Below, in pieces: positions 6,343 through 13,452 of a stretch of 15,711 bases of DNA (position 1 is the first letter of the stretch; the number at the start of each line of letters is the position of its first letter). The position numbers were made by a program, and so were the translations under genes. The notes under the pieces are model-generated. The model was given only the letters and a program-made list of their open reading frames with translations. It had not been told where the DNA came from and searched no databases. This DNA comes from AC-37 sp034663685 (GTDB lineage: Bacteria > Actinomycetota > Thermoleophilia > Solirubrobacterales > Thermoleophilaceae): contig JAXDJC010000122.1 of NCBI GenBank assembly GCA_034663685.1, positions 1 to 15,711 on the forward strand, written 5' to 3'.

Positions 6343-7165
6343 CGCCGCCGGCTCCCGCATCCCCGCCGTCGCCCAGCACCAGCTCGCGCAGGTTGGCCGC
6401 CACCCGGATCGGCCGCGGCTCCTTGGCGGCCGCCGCCTCCGCGGCGGTCGTGCCCCCGCTCAGCACCAGCGCGGCGTCCAGCCCCGCGGCGGCGGCCGCG
6501 GCCACGTCGGCGTCGAGCCGGTCGCCCACCACCAGCGTCCGGCCGTCGCCGAGCCGGTCGAGCGCGGTCATGAAGAGCTGCGGCTCGGGCTTGCCGATCA
6601 CGGCCGCCGTCGCCCCGCTGGCGTACTCGAGCGCCGCCACGATCGCGCCGGTCCCGGGCCAGAGGCCGTCGGGCATCGGATAGGTGGGGTCGCGCCCGGT
6701 GGTCAGGAACTCGGCCCCGCGCCGCAGCGCGAGCGTGGCCACGCGCAAGTCCTCGTAGACCAGGTCCTCGGTGCCGCCGACCACCACCACGTCGGCCCTT
6801 GTGGCCAGGTCGGTCCCGTTCAGAAGCTGCACGCCGGAGTCGGCCACGTGGCGGTGGAGGGAGGGTGTCCCGATGGCGAACACGGTCCGCCCGCGGTAGC
6901 GCTCGGCCAGCAGGTGCTGCACCGCGCCGCCCACCGTCACCACGGCCTCCACCGAGGCCTGGATCCCGAGTCCCCACAGCCGGCGCACGTAGTCCTCGGT
7001 GCCGCTGCGCGGGTCGTTGGTCACGAACGCCACCCGCACTCCGGCCTCTCTCAGCGCAGCCACCGCCTCGGGCGAGCCCGGCACCGCGGCACCACCGAGG
7101 TAGACGCACCCGTCGAGGTCGAGGAGGACCTGCTCGTACTGGCTTATGAACGGGGAGAGCGGCAC
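6332..7165 (-). CDS. HAD-IIA family sugar/phosphoglycolate-type phosphatase
   Basis: NagD-like haloacid dehalogenase superfamily hydrolase, expected to dephosphorylate small metabolites such as phosphoglycolate, p-nitrophenyl phosphate analogues or nucleotide/sugar phosphates in the cytoplasm. All HAD motifs are visible in the 277-residue product: LLDLDGCVYLG at 14-24 (nucleophile Asp16, acid/base Asp18), FVTND (motif II), GKPEP at 191-195 (motif III Lys) and GDRLDADV at 214-221 (metal-binding Asp residues). The cap between motifs II and III is of the C2A size. GTG 7165 is the start: the frame is open further but enters the divergent cyclophilin gene, and TAGCTT lies 8 bases upstream. The Gly/Asp-rich tail overlaps the next gene by 11 bases. 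Confidence 0.9.
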   Translation of the reverse strand: MPLSPFISQYEQVLLDLDGCVYLGGAAVPGSPEAVAALREAGVRVAFVTNDPRSGTEDYVRRLWGLGIQASVEAVVTVGGAVQHLLAERYRGRTVFAIGTPSLHRHVADSGVQLLNGTDLATRADVVVVGGTEDLVYEDLRVATLALRRGAEFLTTGRDPTYPMPDGLWPGTGAIVAALEYASGATAAVIGKPEPQLFMTALDRLGDGRTLVVGDRLDADVAAAAAAGLDAALVLSGGTTAAEAAAAKEPRPIRVAANLRELVLGDGGDAGAGGDGP

Positions 7166-7173
7166 AGGCCCTG

Positions 7174-7179
7174 AAGCTA
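7174..7179 (-). promoter_or_regulatory. -10 element of the HAD hydrolase gene
   Basis: Minus-strand TAGCTT ends 8 bases before the GTG at 7165, with no ribosome binding site, suggesting a leaderless transcript. It shares bases 7178-7179 with the -10 hexamer of the divergent cyclophilin gene. No clear -35 is seen. Confidence 0.45.
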
Positions 7180-7183
7180 CCCT
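7178..7183 (+). promoter_or_regulatory. -10 element of the cyclophilin lipoprotein gene
   Basis: TACCCT ends 7 bases before the GTG at 7191, the same arrangement as upstream of GTG 1364. No ribosome binding site is present. It overlaps the -10 of the divergent HAD gene by two bases, so the two promoters probably cannot be occupied at once. Confidence 0.5.
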
Positions 7184-7190
7184 CTCCGCG

Positions 7191-7895
7191 GTGCCACGCC
7201 CGCTCGCCATCCTGCTGATCTGCCTCACGGCGGCCCTCGCCGGGTGCGGCGGCGGCAAGGCCAAGAGCGATCCCAGTACGGCTGCGCCGACCGGCTCGGG
7301 CACCACCGCCGCCACCGCCCCCGCGGCTCCCACCGGCACGGGCAACGCACCGGGCTGCAAGCAGGCCAACGCGCCCAGCGTGGGCAAGCGCGCGGCCAGG
7401 AAGCCTTCCGGCAAGCTCGCGAAAGGGAAGACCTACTCGCTCGTGTTCACCACCAACTGCGGCACGTTCACGGTCGCGCTCGACCCGAAGCTCGCGCCGG
7501 AGGCCAGCGCCTCGATGGTCGCGCTGGCCAAGCAGAAGTTCTTCGATGCCACCGCGTTCCACCGGATCGCGCCCGGGTTCGTGATCCAGGGCGGCGACCC
7601 CACGGCCACCGGGAACGGCGGCCCCGGCTACACGACCCAGGACAAGCCCCCGGCCGACGCCACGTACCCGAAGGGCACCTTCGCGATGGCCAAGAGCGGC
7701 GCCGAGCCGCCGGGCACAGGCGGAAGCCAGTTCTTCGTGATGACCGGCGACCGCGGGCTGCCGGCCGAGTACGCGATCGTCGGCAAGGTCACCGCCGGGA
7801 TGGACGTGGTCGACCGGATCGGCGCCCTGGGCGACGCGTACGAGCAGCCGACCCAGGTCGTCGTGATCGAGACCGTGAAGGTGAAGGAGTCCTGA
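7191..7895 (+). CDS. Cyclophilin-type peptidyl-prolyl isomerase, lipoprotein
   Basis: Catalyses cis-trans isomerisation of X-Pro bonds and would help fold exported proteins outside the membrane. Residues 1-19 form a short lipoprotein signal with lipobox LAGC and the acylated Cys19. A Thr/Ala/Pro/Gly-rich linker (20-75) tethers the cyclophilin domain (about 80-232). That domain shows FHRIAPGFVIQGGDP at 123-137, including the catalytic-site Arg125 and Gln133, and GSQFFVM at 178-184, all typical of active cyclophilins. GTG 7191 is the start because it gives a complete signal peptide and has a -10 hexamer 7 bases upstream; ATG 7146 would place the gene inside the divergent HAD gene. The stop overlaps the thioredoxin start by one base (TGATG). 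Confidence 0.93.
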   Translation: MPRPLAILLICLTAALAGCGGGKAKSDPSTAAPTGSGTTAATAPAAPTGTGNAPGCKQANAPSVGKRAARKPSGKLAKGKTYSLVFTTNCGTFTVALDPKLAPEASASMVALAKQKFFDATAFHRIAPGFVIQGGDPTATGNGGPGYTTQDKPPADATYPKGTFAMAKSGAEPPGTGGSQFFVMTGDRGLPAEYAIVGKVTAGMDVVDRIGALGDAYEQPTQVVVIETVKVKES

Positions 7896-8647
7896 TGGTC
7901 CGCGATGTGGCGCAGGCCGACTTCGAGCAGAACGTGATCCAGCGCTCGCGCGAGGTGCCCGTGGTGGTGGACTTCTGGGCCGAGTGGTGCGGCCCGTGCC
8001 GCCAGCTGGGCCCGGCGCTCGAGAAGGCGGCCGCCGCCCGTGAAGGGAAGGTGGACCTCGCCAAGGTCGACGTGGACAGCAACCAGGGCCTCGCTCAGGC
8101 CTTCCAGGTGCAGAGCATCCCGGCCGTCAAGGCGTTCAAGGACGGGAAGATGGTCTCGGAGTTCACGGGCGCGATCCCGCCGCCGCGGATCGAGCGCTTC
8201 TTCGACGAGCTCGTGCCCTCGGAGGCCGAGCAGCAGGCGGACGCCGCGCTCGAATCGGGCGACGAGGCCGAGCTGAGCGCGGCGCTCGAGGCCGACCCCC
8301 GCAACTCCTCCGTGGCCCGAGCGCTCGCCCGGCTGCTGCTCGCGCGCGACGACGTGGACGGCGCGCTCGAGGTGCTCGAGCCGCACGAGCACGACTTCAC
8401 CGCCGCCGGCCTGGCGGCCCGCGCGCGCCTGTCGCGCGACGGCGATGGGCTGGACGACGCCTTCGCCGCCTGGGACCGCGGCGACCGCGCGACCGCTCTC
8501 GAGGCGCTTCAGGAGGCTTTCGCCGGCGCGGACCCCGACGAGCGCGAGGACCTGCGCAAGGCGATGGTGGCGATCTTCACGGAGCTCGGCCCGGACGATC
8601 CACTCGCCCGCGAGCACCGCCGCCGCCTGGCCGCGGCGATGTACTGA
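7895..8647 (+). CDS. Thioredoxin-TPR protein, CnoX/YbbN-like
   Basis: A 250-residue cytoplasmic protein with an N-terminal thioredoxin domain (1-105) followed by an all-helical TPR-like region (108-250). The active site WCGPC is intact at 31-35 and the cis-proline is Pro76 in SIPAV. The layout, including the QQADAALESGDEAELSAAL helix leading into the TPR region, matches the CnoX/YbbN family of chaperedoxins, which hold unfolding proteins and pass them to the chaperonin. Escherichia coli CnoX has lost one active-site Cys; this one should still be redox-active. ATG 7895 overlaps the cyclophilin stop by one base and has AAGGAG 5 bases upstream. Client proteins cannot be inferred from the sequence. 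Confidence 0.9.
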   Translation: MVRDVAQADFEQNVIQRSREVPVVVDFWAEWCGPCRQLGPALEKAAAAREGKVDLAKVDVDSNQGLAQAFQVQSIPAVKAFKDGKMVSEFTGAIPPPRIERFFDELVPSEAEQQADAALESGDEAELSAALEADPRNSSVARALARLLLARDDVDGALEVLEPHEHDFTAAGLAARARLSRDGDGLDDAFAAWDRGDRATALEALQEAFAGADPDEREDLRKAMVAIFTELGPDDPLAREHRRRLAAAMY

Positions 8648-8680
8648 CCCGGAGGGTCCCCGCGCGAAGCCCGGGAGGAC

Positions 8681-9286
8681 TCAGCCCGCTCGGGCGGCTT
8701 CCTTCGCCTTCGCCTGCCGGCGCCGGCCCACCAACGTGAGCGCGCCGATCACGGCCACCACGATCAGCAGGCCGAGCAGGACGGCGCCCACCGTGCCCAC
8801 CCCACCGAAGGGCAGCGCCACCAGGTTGGCCAGCCCGAACCCGGCCGCCATCAGAACGAACACGATCAGCATCAGCAGGAGGAAGCCGCGCGCGCGGATC
8901 AGCGTGCTCGCGCCGGGTGGCGGCGAGATGAAGCTCATCAGGCGCAGCACGAACAGCTGGCGGCTGGACGGCGGCGTCTGGCCCATCGACTCCATCGCGT
9001 CGCGCAGGTCGTCCGGCCGCCGCTCGGCCAGCGCCAGCGACGCCTTCATCATCTGCCGCAGCGCGGGACGCTCGCGCGGCGGCGTGCCCGCCAGCGCCTC
9101 GTTGAAGTACGTGCGCGCCTGCTTGGCCTCATAGCGCTCGGCCGCTCGGGCGCCGAGGATCGCGCGCGCGGCGGCGCGGTGCTTGGTCTCGCGCTGGAGC
9201 TCCTCGTCGCTGCGGTGCTCGAGCTTCTGGATGGCCCCGAGCGCGCCCGCCTGCATGGTCATCTTCTGCTGCCGCTGCTTGGCCAC
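8681..9286 (-). CDS. Uncharacterised protein with two C-terminal membrane helices
   Basis: I do not recognise a family. The 201-residue product has a charged helical N-terminal part (1-110; for example KLEHRSDEELQRETKHRAAA, then RPALRQMMKASLALAERRPDD) with the periodicity of a TPR-like or coiled helical domain. Two hydrophobic segments follow, about 134-155 and 163-186, and a basic tail GRRRQAKAKEAARAG that should stay in the cytoplasm. The start is GTG 9286, since the frame upstream runs into the peptidase gene and a TAGACT hexamer lies 8 bases before it; ATG 9262 (codon 9) is possible. It follows the M14 peptidase by 26 bases on the same strand, so readthrough is possible. It converges with the thioredoxin gene, 33 bases apart. 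Confidence 0.75.
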   Translation of the reverse strand: MAKQRQQKMTMQAGALGAIQKLEHRSDEELQRETKHRAAARAILGARAAERYEAKQARTYFNEALAGTPPRERPALRQMMKASLALAERRPDDLRDAMESMGQTPPSSRQLFVLRLMSFISPPPGASTLIRARGFLLLMLIVFVLMAAGFGLANLVALPFGGVGTVGAVLLGLLIVVAVIGALTLVGRRRQAKAKEAARAG

Positions 9287-9294
9287 GGCGGGGG

Positions 9295-9300
9295 AGTCTA
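9295..9300 (-). promoter_or_regulatory. -10 element for the 8681-9286 membrane protein gene
   Basis: Minus-strand TAGACT ends 8 bases before GTG 9286, identical in sequence and spacing to the hexamer before the lipid kinase gene. No Shine-Dalgarno sequence is present in the CCCCCGCC spacer. No clear -35 is visible; the region is the end of the peptidase gene. Confidence 0.4.
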
Positions 9301-9312
9301 CGAGCGCGGCGG

Positions 9313-12300
9313 CTACTTGCTGCGGCTGCGCGTGGGCCGGTACAGATAGAAGTCGTTGCGCGCCGTGCCCTTGCGGCCGTCCTTGAACACGATCGGCGCG
9401 CCGGCCAGCACGTGCACCCGGCGCGAGGCCAGGACGTACTTGCGCGAGGACCGCTGGATCGGCACCTGGAGCAGGCGGTTGCGCTGCTTGTTGCCGATGT
9501 TGAACTTGATCGATCCGAGCGTGACCGTCTTCTTCCCGACCTTGGTGGTCAGCCGGAGCGTGCCGATGCACGTGAAGGGCTGGCGGCAGGAGACGCGAAC
9601 GGCCGCGGCGTTGTTGCGCAGCTTGACCGCGCGGCCGGAGATCAGGAAGCGCCCGCCGATGGTGGGGCTGGTGGTGCGCGGCGCGTCGAGCAGGTTGCGC
9701 GCGATCGTGTAGCCCGTGTTCGTGACGGCGTACGGCTCGATGCCGAACTCGTGGTCGAAGGCCTCGGTCGGCTGGGGCAGGAGGGCGCCGCCGATCCGCA
9801 CGTCGCCCTTGCCCATCTTCAGCTCGCCGACCGTCACGCGGGTGTAGACCGCGGTGGCGTTGCGCGCGCCGGCGTCGGCCGAGGCGGCCACGCTGTGCCC
9901 GCCGGCCTTCTCCCACGCGGCCTTGTCCACGTCGTACTGGCGTGAGAACGACCCGTCGGCGCCGGCCTTGTTCTGGATCGCGAACCCGAGCGGCGTGGGC
10001 TCGAACATCTGGCGCCGGAAGCCGGTGTTGTAGCGGGCGCCGGGCGGCTCGATGTCACGCGCCAGCGGATCCTTGGCCGTGCTCGGGCCGGTCGCGGCGA
10101 AGGCGAACGCGGACTGGCCCACGTACACGCGCTGCTTGCGCACGGCGTCGGCCGGCACGGGCGTGAGGTCGGGCAGCGCCTGAAGCGCGCCGTCGGTGAG
10201 CACGAGGTTGCCGCCCGCGTTGACCCAGGCGCGCAGCTTGGCGATCCACTTGTTCTTCTGGGCGAGGCTGAACTGGCTCTTCGACGGATCCTTGATGTCC
10301 GTGGCCGACAGCGGCGTGAACTTGGCGGTGGCTGTCCAGGTCGGGTCCGGCGCGGCGTAGTTGACCACGCGGATCACGTAGGTGCCGGCACGCGGGCCGG
10401 GGATCGTGACCGACTCCTTGGTCGCCGGCGGGGATCCACCCGAGTTGCCCTCGGAGAGCAGCTTGTCGCCCTCCTTGCGGTAGACCTCGAGGTCGAAGTC
10501 GTTGGCGCCCACGGCCCAGGTCACGTCGATCGTGACCGACTCGTTGCCGTCGTTGGGCCCGATCGTGAACTCGCGGTCCTCGTACGTGCCGGGCGCGCCC
10601 GAGCCGCCGCCGGGGGAGGATGCGGTCGAGTTGAAGGTCTGGTCCTTGGTGGGCGGCCCGCTCGGAGGCGCCGCGGCGTTGCCGAACGGCCCGATGTAGC
10701 CCGGCAGCGCGTCGTCGGCGAGCGCGATCGTGTCGAACCCGCTGAGGCTCTGCTTGCCCGAGATCACCTTGCGCGGGTCGACCGTGCGGAAGTCGCCGGT
10801 CGTTCCCGGCATCGCCTTGTTGAGGTCCGGGAAGAAGTCGGTGTTGGCCACGTCGTACGCGCGCTGCTCGGGCGCCACGCCGCCGCCGGTGTCCCCGCTG
10901 GCCGACGCCGGTCCCTGCGTGAAGTGCACCTGCACGCGCGCCGCGGCTGTTGGGCCCGACACCAGCGCGCGCCACTCGACCGGCTGGCCGTTGCGACCCG
11001 TGACCTGCGGCCGGTTGACCGTGGCCACCACGCCGGCCTGCGCGTACAGGAACGACTGGTTGTAGTCCTCGGCCACCGTGATGAAGCCGTCGGCGTCCTT
11101 CACGCCGGGGTGCTCGTCGCAGTTCTTGCACTGCACCTGCAGCGTGACCTGGCCGCTGCCGATCCCCTGCACGTTCGAGTCGGTCACCTCCACGCGCATG
11201 CCGCCGTTGAAGATGTTCTTGCCCGAGTAGCACTCGCCGCCGGCGGGCTGGAGCCCCTGCTTGATCGGGATCGTGACCGTCGCGTCGTTGGCCGCGGGCT
11301 GCGGGCCGGAGTCGAAGTCGCACTGCGCCTGGCTGCCCGCGGGCACGGTGGGCAGGTTGCTCTTCTTGGCCTGCTTGAGGCGCCTGTTCGGCACGTAGCC
11401 CTTGCGCCCGTTGGCATCGAACACGGCGGCGGCGGGCGGGTTCACGATCCGGGTCAGGTGGGCGTAGATCAGCGCCTTGTTCCCGTCCACGTGGAGCTGC
11501 TCGGTCTGGGGCTCGAAGTTGATGTTCTTGTCGAGGTGCGAGAACGACATCTCGTTGTCGATCCCGTCCGCGTTCAGCCCGATCGTCGAGTCGAACCAGT
11601 CCCCGAGCGCGCCCGTGGTCGTGTAGTTGATCGTGTCGTAGACCGTGCCCCAGGTCTGCGCGTAGATCTTCGAGCACGGGGTTCCGACCGGGGTGTCGGG
11701 CGCGCAGCCGGCGTCCCCGCCCTTCGGCTGGTCGTTGGCCTGAACGATCGGCGACCACTTGATCGCCTCGTAGGTGCCCTTGTTGATCGCCTGCGCGGTG
11801 TTCGCGATGCGCGTGTTCTTGACGAAGTCGTGGCTGCCGTGGGGGAGGAGCGTGAACGACAGGGCGTCGGCGAGCGGCTGGCCGTGCAGGTCGTCCCCGG
11901 CGGCGAAGTTCGACTTGGTCCTCTCGCGCACCTGCTTGTAGAACTCGATCCAGGCCTGGGTCTCGGGCTCGGAGACAGCGCTGTAGCCGCGGTAGGCGAA
12001 CCCGATGTCAGGCCAGTCGCGGTTGGGGTCCACGCCATTGCCGTTGTAGCGCTGGAAGAACACGCCGCCCGAGGAGACCGAGCCGCGCCGCCACCCGTCC
12101 GGGTTCGGGAGCGTGAAGTAGATGATCGTCTTCTTCAGGACGTCGGCGAAGGTGGGCGCGCCGGCCTGGACGGCGGCGGGCACGATCGACTGCTTGTCCT
12201 TGCCGGTGGTGCCCGAGGTGACCAGGTCCTCCATGGCGCGGATCCCGCCCTCGGCGCCGGCCCGCTCGATCCCGTGGATCGACAGCGACAGGGCGTAGCG

Positions 12301-12807
12301 CTTCTTGCCGGCGTCCGGCACGCGCTCGTCGGTCACGCGGACCACCATGAGGTCGGACTTCTTGCGGCCCAGGTCCGAGGTGGGCAGGCCGGCGGAGACG
12401 TACTTGGGGTCCGGGGTGAACTCGAGGCTCGGCAGCGTGTTGCCCGGGTCGATGTCCTTCGGCGTGGTGCCGGAGCCGTCGCCGAGCTTGCCGTCGAGGG
12501 CGAGGATCTCCATGAACGGCTGCCACGCCGGCTTGGAGTTCATGTACCGGATCGCGTCCATGAACTCGTCGATCCCGATGAACTGCGTGGCCGGCGTGTT
12601 GCCCTGGGCGTTGGGCGAGCACGGCGAGCTGCCGGCCGCCTGGCAGCCGGCGAGCGGGTCCGGGAAGACGCGGCCGAGCGCGGTGTACGTGCCGTCGTTG
12701 CTGGCGACCGGCGTGGCCGCGGCGGGCGCGGCGCCGGCGAGCGCGCACAGCAACGCGGCAGCAATCGCCACCCGCGCCAAGCCCCCGATGCGTCGCGTCC
12801 CCTGCAA
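9313..12807 (-). CDS. Secreted M14-family zinc metallocarboxypeptidase, multidomain
   Basis: A 1164-residue exported enzyme. Residues 1 to about 31 are a signal peptide (Arg pair, long Ala/Leu core, APAAA before the mature start). The M14 peptidase domain has zinc ligands HGIE (His178, Glu181) and DLHG (His308), substrate-binding NPDGWRRG (235-242) and DPNRDWP (260-266), and a likely catalytic Glu419 in DNEMSFS. Beyond it, FDTIALADD (about 691) and AWVNAGGNLVLTDG (about 860-873) look like two halves of a Rossmann-like domain, separated by a Ser/Gly/Pro linker and a PPC-like beta domain (about 740-832). The last 100 residues are a beta-rich tail with a Cys pair. TTG 12807 is preferred because a TATATT -10 is just upstream; TTG 12840 and GTG 12771 are alternatives. 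Peptide substrates are unknown. Confidence 0.88.
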   Translation of the reverse strand: MQGTRRIGGLARVAIAAALLCALAGAAPAAATPVASNDGTYTALGRVFPDPLAGCQAAGSSPCSPNAQGNTPATQFIGIDEFMDAIRYMNSKPAWQPFMEILALDGKLGDGSGTTPKDIDPGNTLPSLEFTPDPKYVSAGLPTSDLGRKKSDLMVVRVTDERVPDAGKKRYALSLSIHGIERAGAEGGIRAMEDLVTSGTTGKDKQSIVPAAVQAGAPTFADVLKKTIIYFTLPNPDGWRRGSVSSGGVFFQRYNGNGVDPNRDWPDIGFAYRGYSAVSEPETQAWIEFYKQVRERTKSNFAAGDDLHGQPLADALSFTLLPHGSHDFVKNTRIANTAQAINKGTYEAIKWSPIVQANDQPKGGDAGCAPDTPVGTPCSKIYAQTWGTVYDTINYTTTGALGDWFDSTIGLNADGIDNEMSFSHLDKNINFEPQTEQLHVDGNKALIYAHLTRIVNPPAAAVFDANGRKGYVPNRRLKQAKKSNLPTVPAGSQAQCDFDSGPQPAANDATVTIPIKQGLQPAGGECYSGKNIFNGGMRVEVTDSNVQGIGSGQVTLQVQCKNCDEHPGVKDADGFITVAEDYNQSFLYAQAGVVATVNRPQVTGRNGQPVEWRALVSGPTAAARVQVHFTQGPASASGDTGGGVAPEQRAYDVANTDFFPDLNKAMPGTTGDFRTVDPRKVISGKQSLSGFDTIALADDALPGYIGPFGNAAAPPSGPPTKDQTFNSTASSPGGGSGAPGTYEDREFTIGPNDGNESVTIDVTWAVGANDFDLEVYRKEGDKLLSEGNSGGSPPATKESVTIPGPRAGTYVIRVVNYAAPDPTWTATAKFTPLSATDIKDPSKSQFSLAQKNKWIAKLRAWVNAGGNLVLTDGALQALPDLTPVPADAVRKQRVYVGQSAFAFAATGPSTAKDPLARDIEPPGARYNTGFRRQMFEPTPLGFAIQNKAGADGSFSRQYDVDKAAWEKAGGHSVAASADAGARNATAVYTRVTVGELKMGKGDVRIGGALLPQPTEAFDHEFGIEPYAVTNTGYTIARNLLDAPRTTSPTIGGRFLISGRAVKLRNNAAAVRVSCRQPFTCIGTLRLTTKVGKKTVTLGSIKFNIGNKQRNRLLQVPIQRSSRKYVLASRRVHVLAGAPIVFKDGRKGTARNDFYLYRPTRSRSK

Positions 12808-12818
12808 GATGCGGCGGC

Positions 12819-12824
12819 AATATA
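12819..12824 (-). promoter_or_regulatory. -10 element of the M14 peptidase gene
   Basis: Minus-strand TATATT is the closest match to TATAAT in the window. Transcription would start near 12810, three bases before the TTG at 12807. This argues against TTG 12840, which lies upstream of the hexamer. No clear -35 is seen. Confidence 0.5.
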
Positions 12825-12840
12825 AGCAGCCCGACGGCAA

Positions 12841-12961
12841 GTAGGTGCCACCAGGACGGCCCGTCCACCCCGAACGGGGGACACATGGACGCCGTCGCTA
12901 TCCTCAGCTTCGATGCTTCGGCCTGGATCGAACCGTCTGGCGGGTTGAGGGAGCCGCCGGG
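12841..12961. promoter_or_regulatory. Divergent control region between M14 peptidase and ArsR-type gene
   Basis: It contains the inverted repeat GGACGG-C-CCGTCC at 12854-12866 and a second one, CCCC-GAAC-GGGG, at about 12868-12879, directly upstream of the peptidase -10. A TATCCT hexamer at 12899-12904 is a possible -10 for the regulator, and GGGAG at 12949-12953 is its ribosome binding site. The palindromes are placed as operators would be, but binding is inferred. Confidence 0.45.
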
Positions 12962-13270
12962 ATGAGGGCACTGCACCACCCGCGGGTCGACGAGCTCGAG
13001 CTCCCCGAGGTTCTCCACGCGCTCAGCGATCCCGTCCGGCTCGAGATCGTGAGGCTGCTGGCCGACGAGCAGGAGCGGCCGTGCAGCGCGGTCGAGGCGA
13101 AGGTGGCCAAGTCCACGCTCTCGCACCATTTCAAGGTGCTGCGCGAGGCAGGAATCACGTTCACGCGGGCGAACGGCACCCACAGGCTCGTCACGCTCCG
13201 GGTAAGCGACCTCGAAGACCGGTTCCCGGGCCTGATCAGCTCGGTTCTGAACGCGGCGAAAGCCGCTTAG
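12962..13270 (+). CDS. ArsR-family winged-helix transcriptional regulator
   Basis: A 102-residue DNA-binding protein that should act as a homodimer. The winged helix-turn-helix spans about 15-80: VLHALSDPVRLEIVRLLAD (18-36) is the family's opening helix pair, and AKSTLSHHFKVLREAGI (49-65) is the recognition helix region with the usual STxSHHxxxLREAG pattern. The wing follows as FTRANGTHRLVTLR. The arsenic/cadmium ELCVCDL metal-binding motif is absent and only one Cys is present, so this is not a classical metal sensor; the signal is unknown. ATG 12962 has GGGAG 8 bases upstream. It is divergent from the M14 peptidase gene with palindromes between them, so it may control that gene and itself. 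Its last codons form a GCGGC-GAAA-GCCGC hairpin. Confidence 0.9.
   Translation: MRALHHPRVDELELPEVLHALSDPVRLEIVRLLADEQERPCSAVEAKVAKSTLSHHFKVLREAGITFTRANGTHRLVTLRVSDLEDRFPGLISSVLNAAKAA
13253..13266 (+). terminator. GNRA-loop hairpin at the end of the ArsR-type gene
   Basis: GCGGC (13253-13257), GAAA loop and GCCGC (13262-13266) form a perfect 5-bp stem just before the TAG stop. No T tract follows. It could weakly terminate or stabilise the mRNA end, or be incidental to an Ala-Lys-Ala coding run. Confidence 0.25.
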
Positions 13271-13452
13271 AGCGCGGTCGCGCCGTAGTTCTCCGCAAAT
13301 AGCTGCCTTATCCGTCGTTTTCGCGTACTAAGGTCGCGGGTAAGCGTGTTCGGAGACACAGATCCGGGGTAACACTCTGATAAGCTTCTAGATCCGCCGA
13401 ACTTTCGAAGTTTTTACGCAACTTTCGCCCCCGAAGCCCGTTGGAAAGCTAA
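13271..13452 (+). promoter_or_regulatory. AT-richer leader and promoter region of the sigma factor gene
   Basis: This 182-base gap is markedly less GC-rich than the genes around it. Several -10-like hexamers are visible (TAAGGT at 13329-13334, TAAGCT at 13381-13386 within TGATAAGCT), none with a convincing -35. Closer to the gene are an exact 8-base direct repeat and a small inverted repeat, described separately. GGAAAG at 13443-13448 is the ribosome binding site, 4 bases before the ATG. More than one promoter and some leader-level control are plausible. Confidence 0.45.
13400..13427 (+). repeat. Direct repeat AACTTTCG, 20-bp period, in the sigma leader
   Basis: AACTTTCG occurs at 13400-13407 and again at 13420-13427, exactly two helical turns apart. 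The first copy is also half of AACTT-TCG-AAGTT (13400-13412), followed by more T residues. The second copy contains CTTTC (13422-13426), complementary to GAAAG (13444-13448) in the ribosome binding site. Confidence 0.5.

Noticed and set aside
10055..11758. Long minus-strand frame of 567 codons overlapping the peptidase in another frame
   Set aside because: The product is dominated by Arg, Gly and Ala, while the overlapping frame carries the peptidase C-terminal domains. It is a shifted-frame shadow.
10924..12825. Long open frame of 633 codons on the plus strand
   Set aside because: It lies entirely opposite the M14 peptidase gene. Its translation is rich in Arg, Val, Gly and His with no motif, typical of the antisense frame of GC-rich coding DNA.
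12808..12840. TTG 12840 as the start of the M14 peptidase
   Set aside because: It lies upstream of the TATATT -10 hexamer and adds a Cys-containing segment before an otherwise normal signal peptide. TTG 12807 fits better, although this is not certain.
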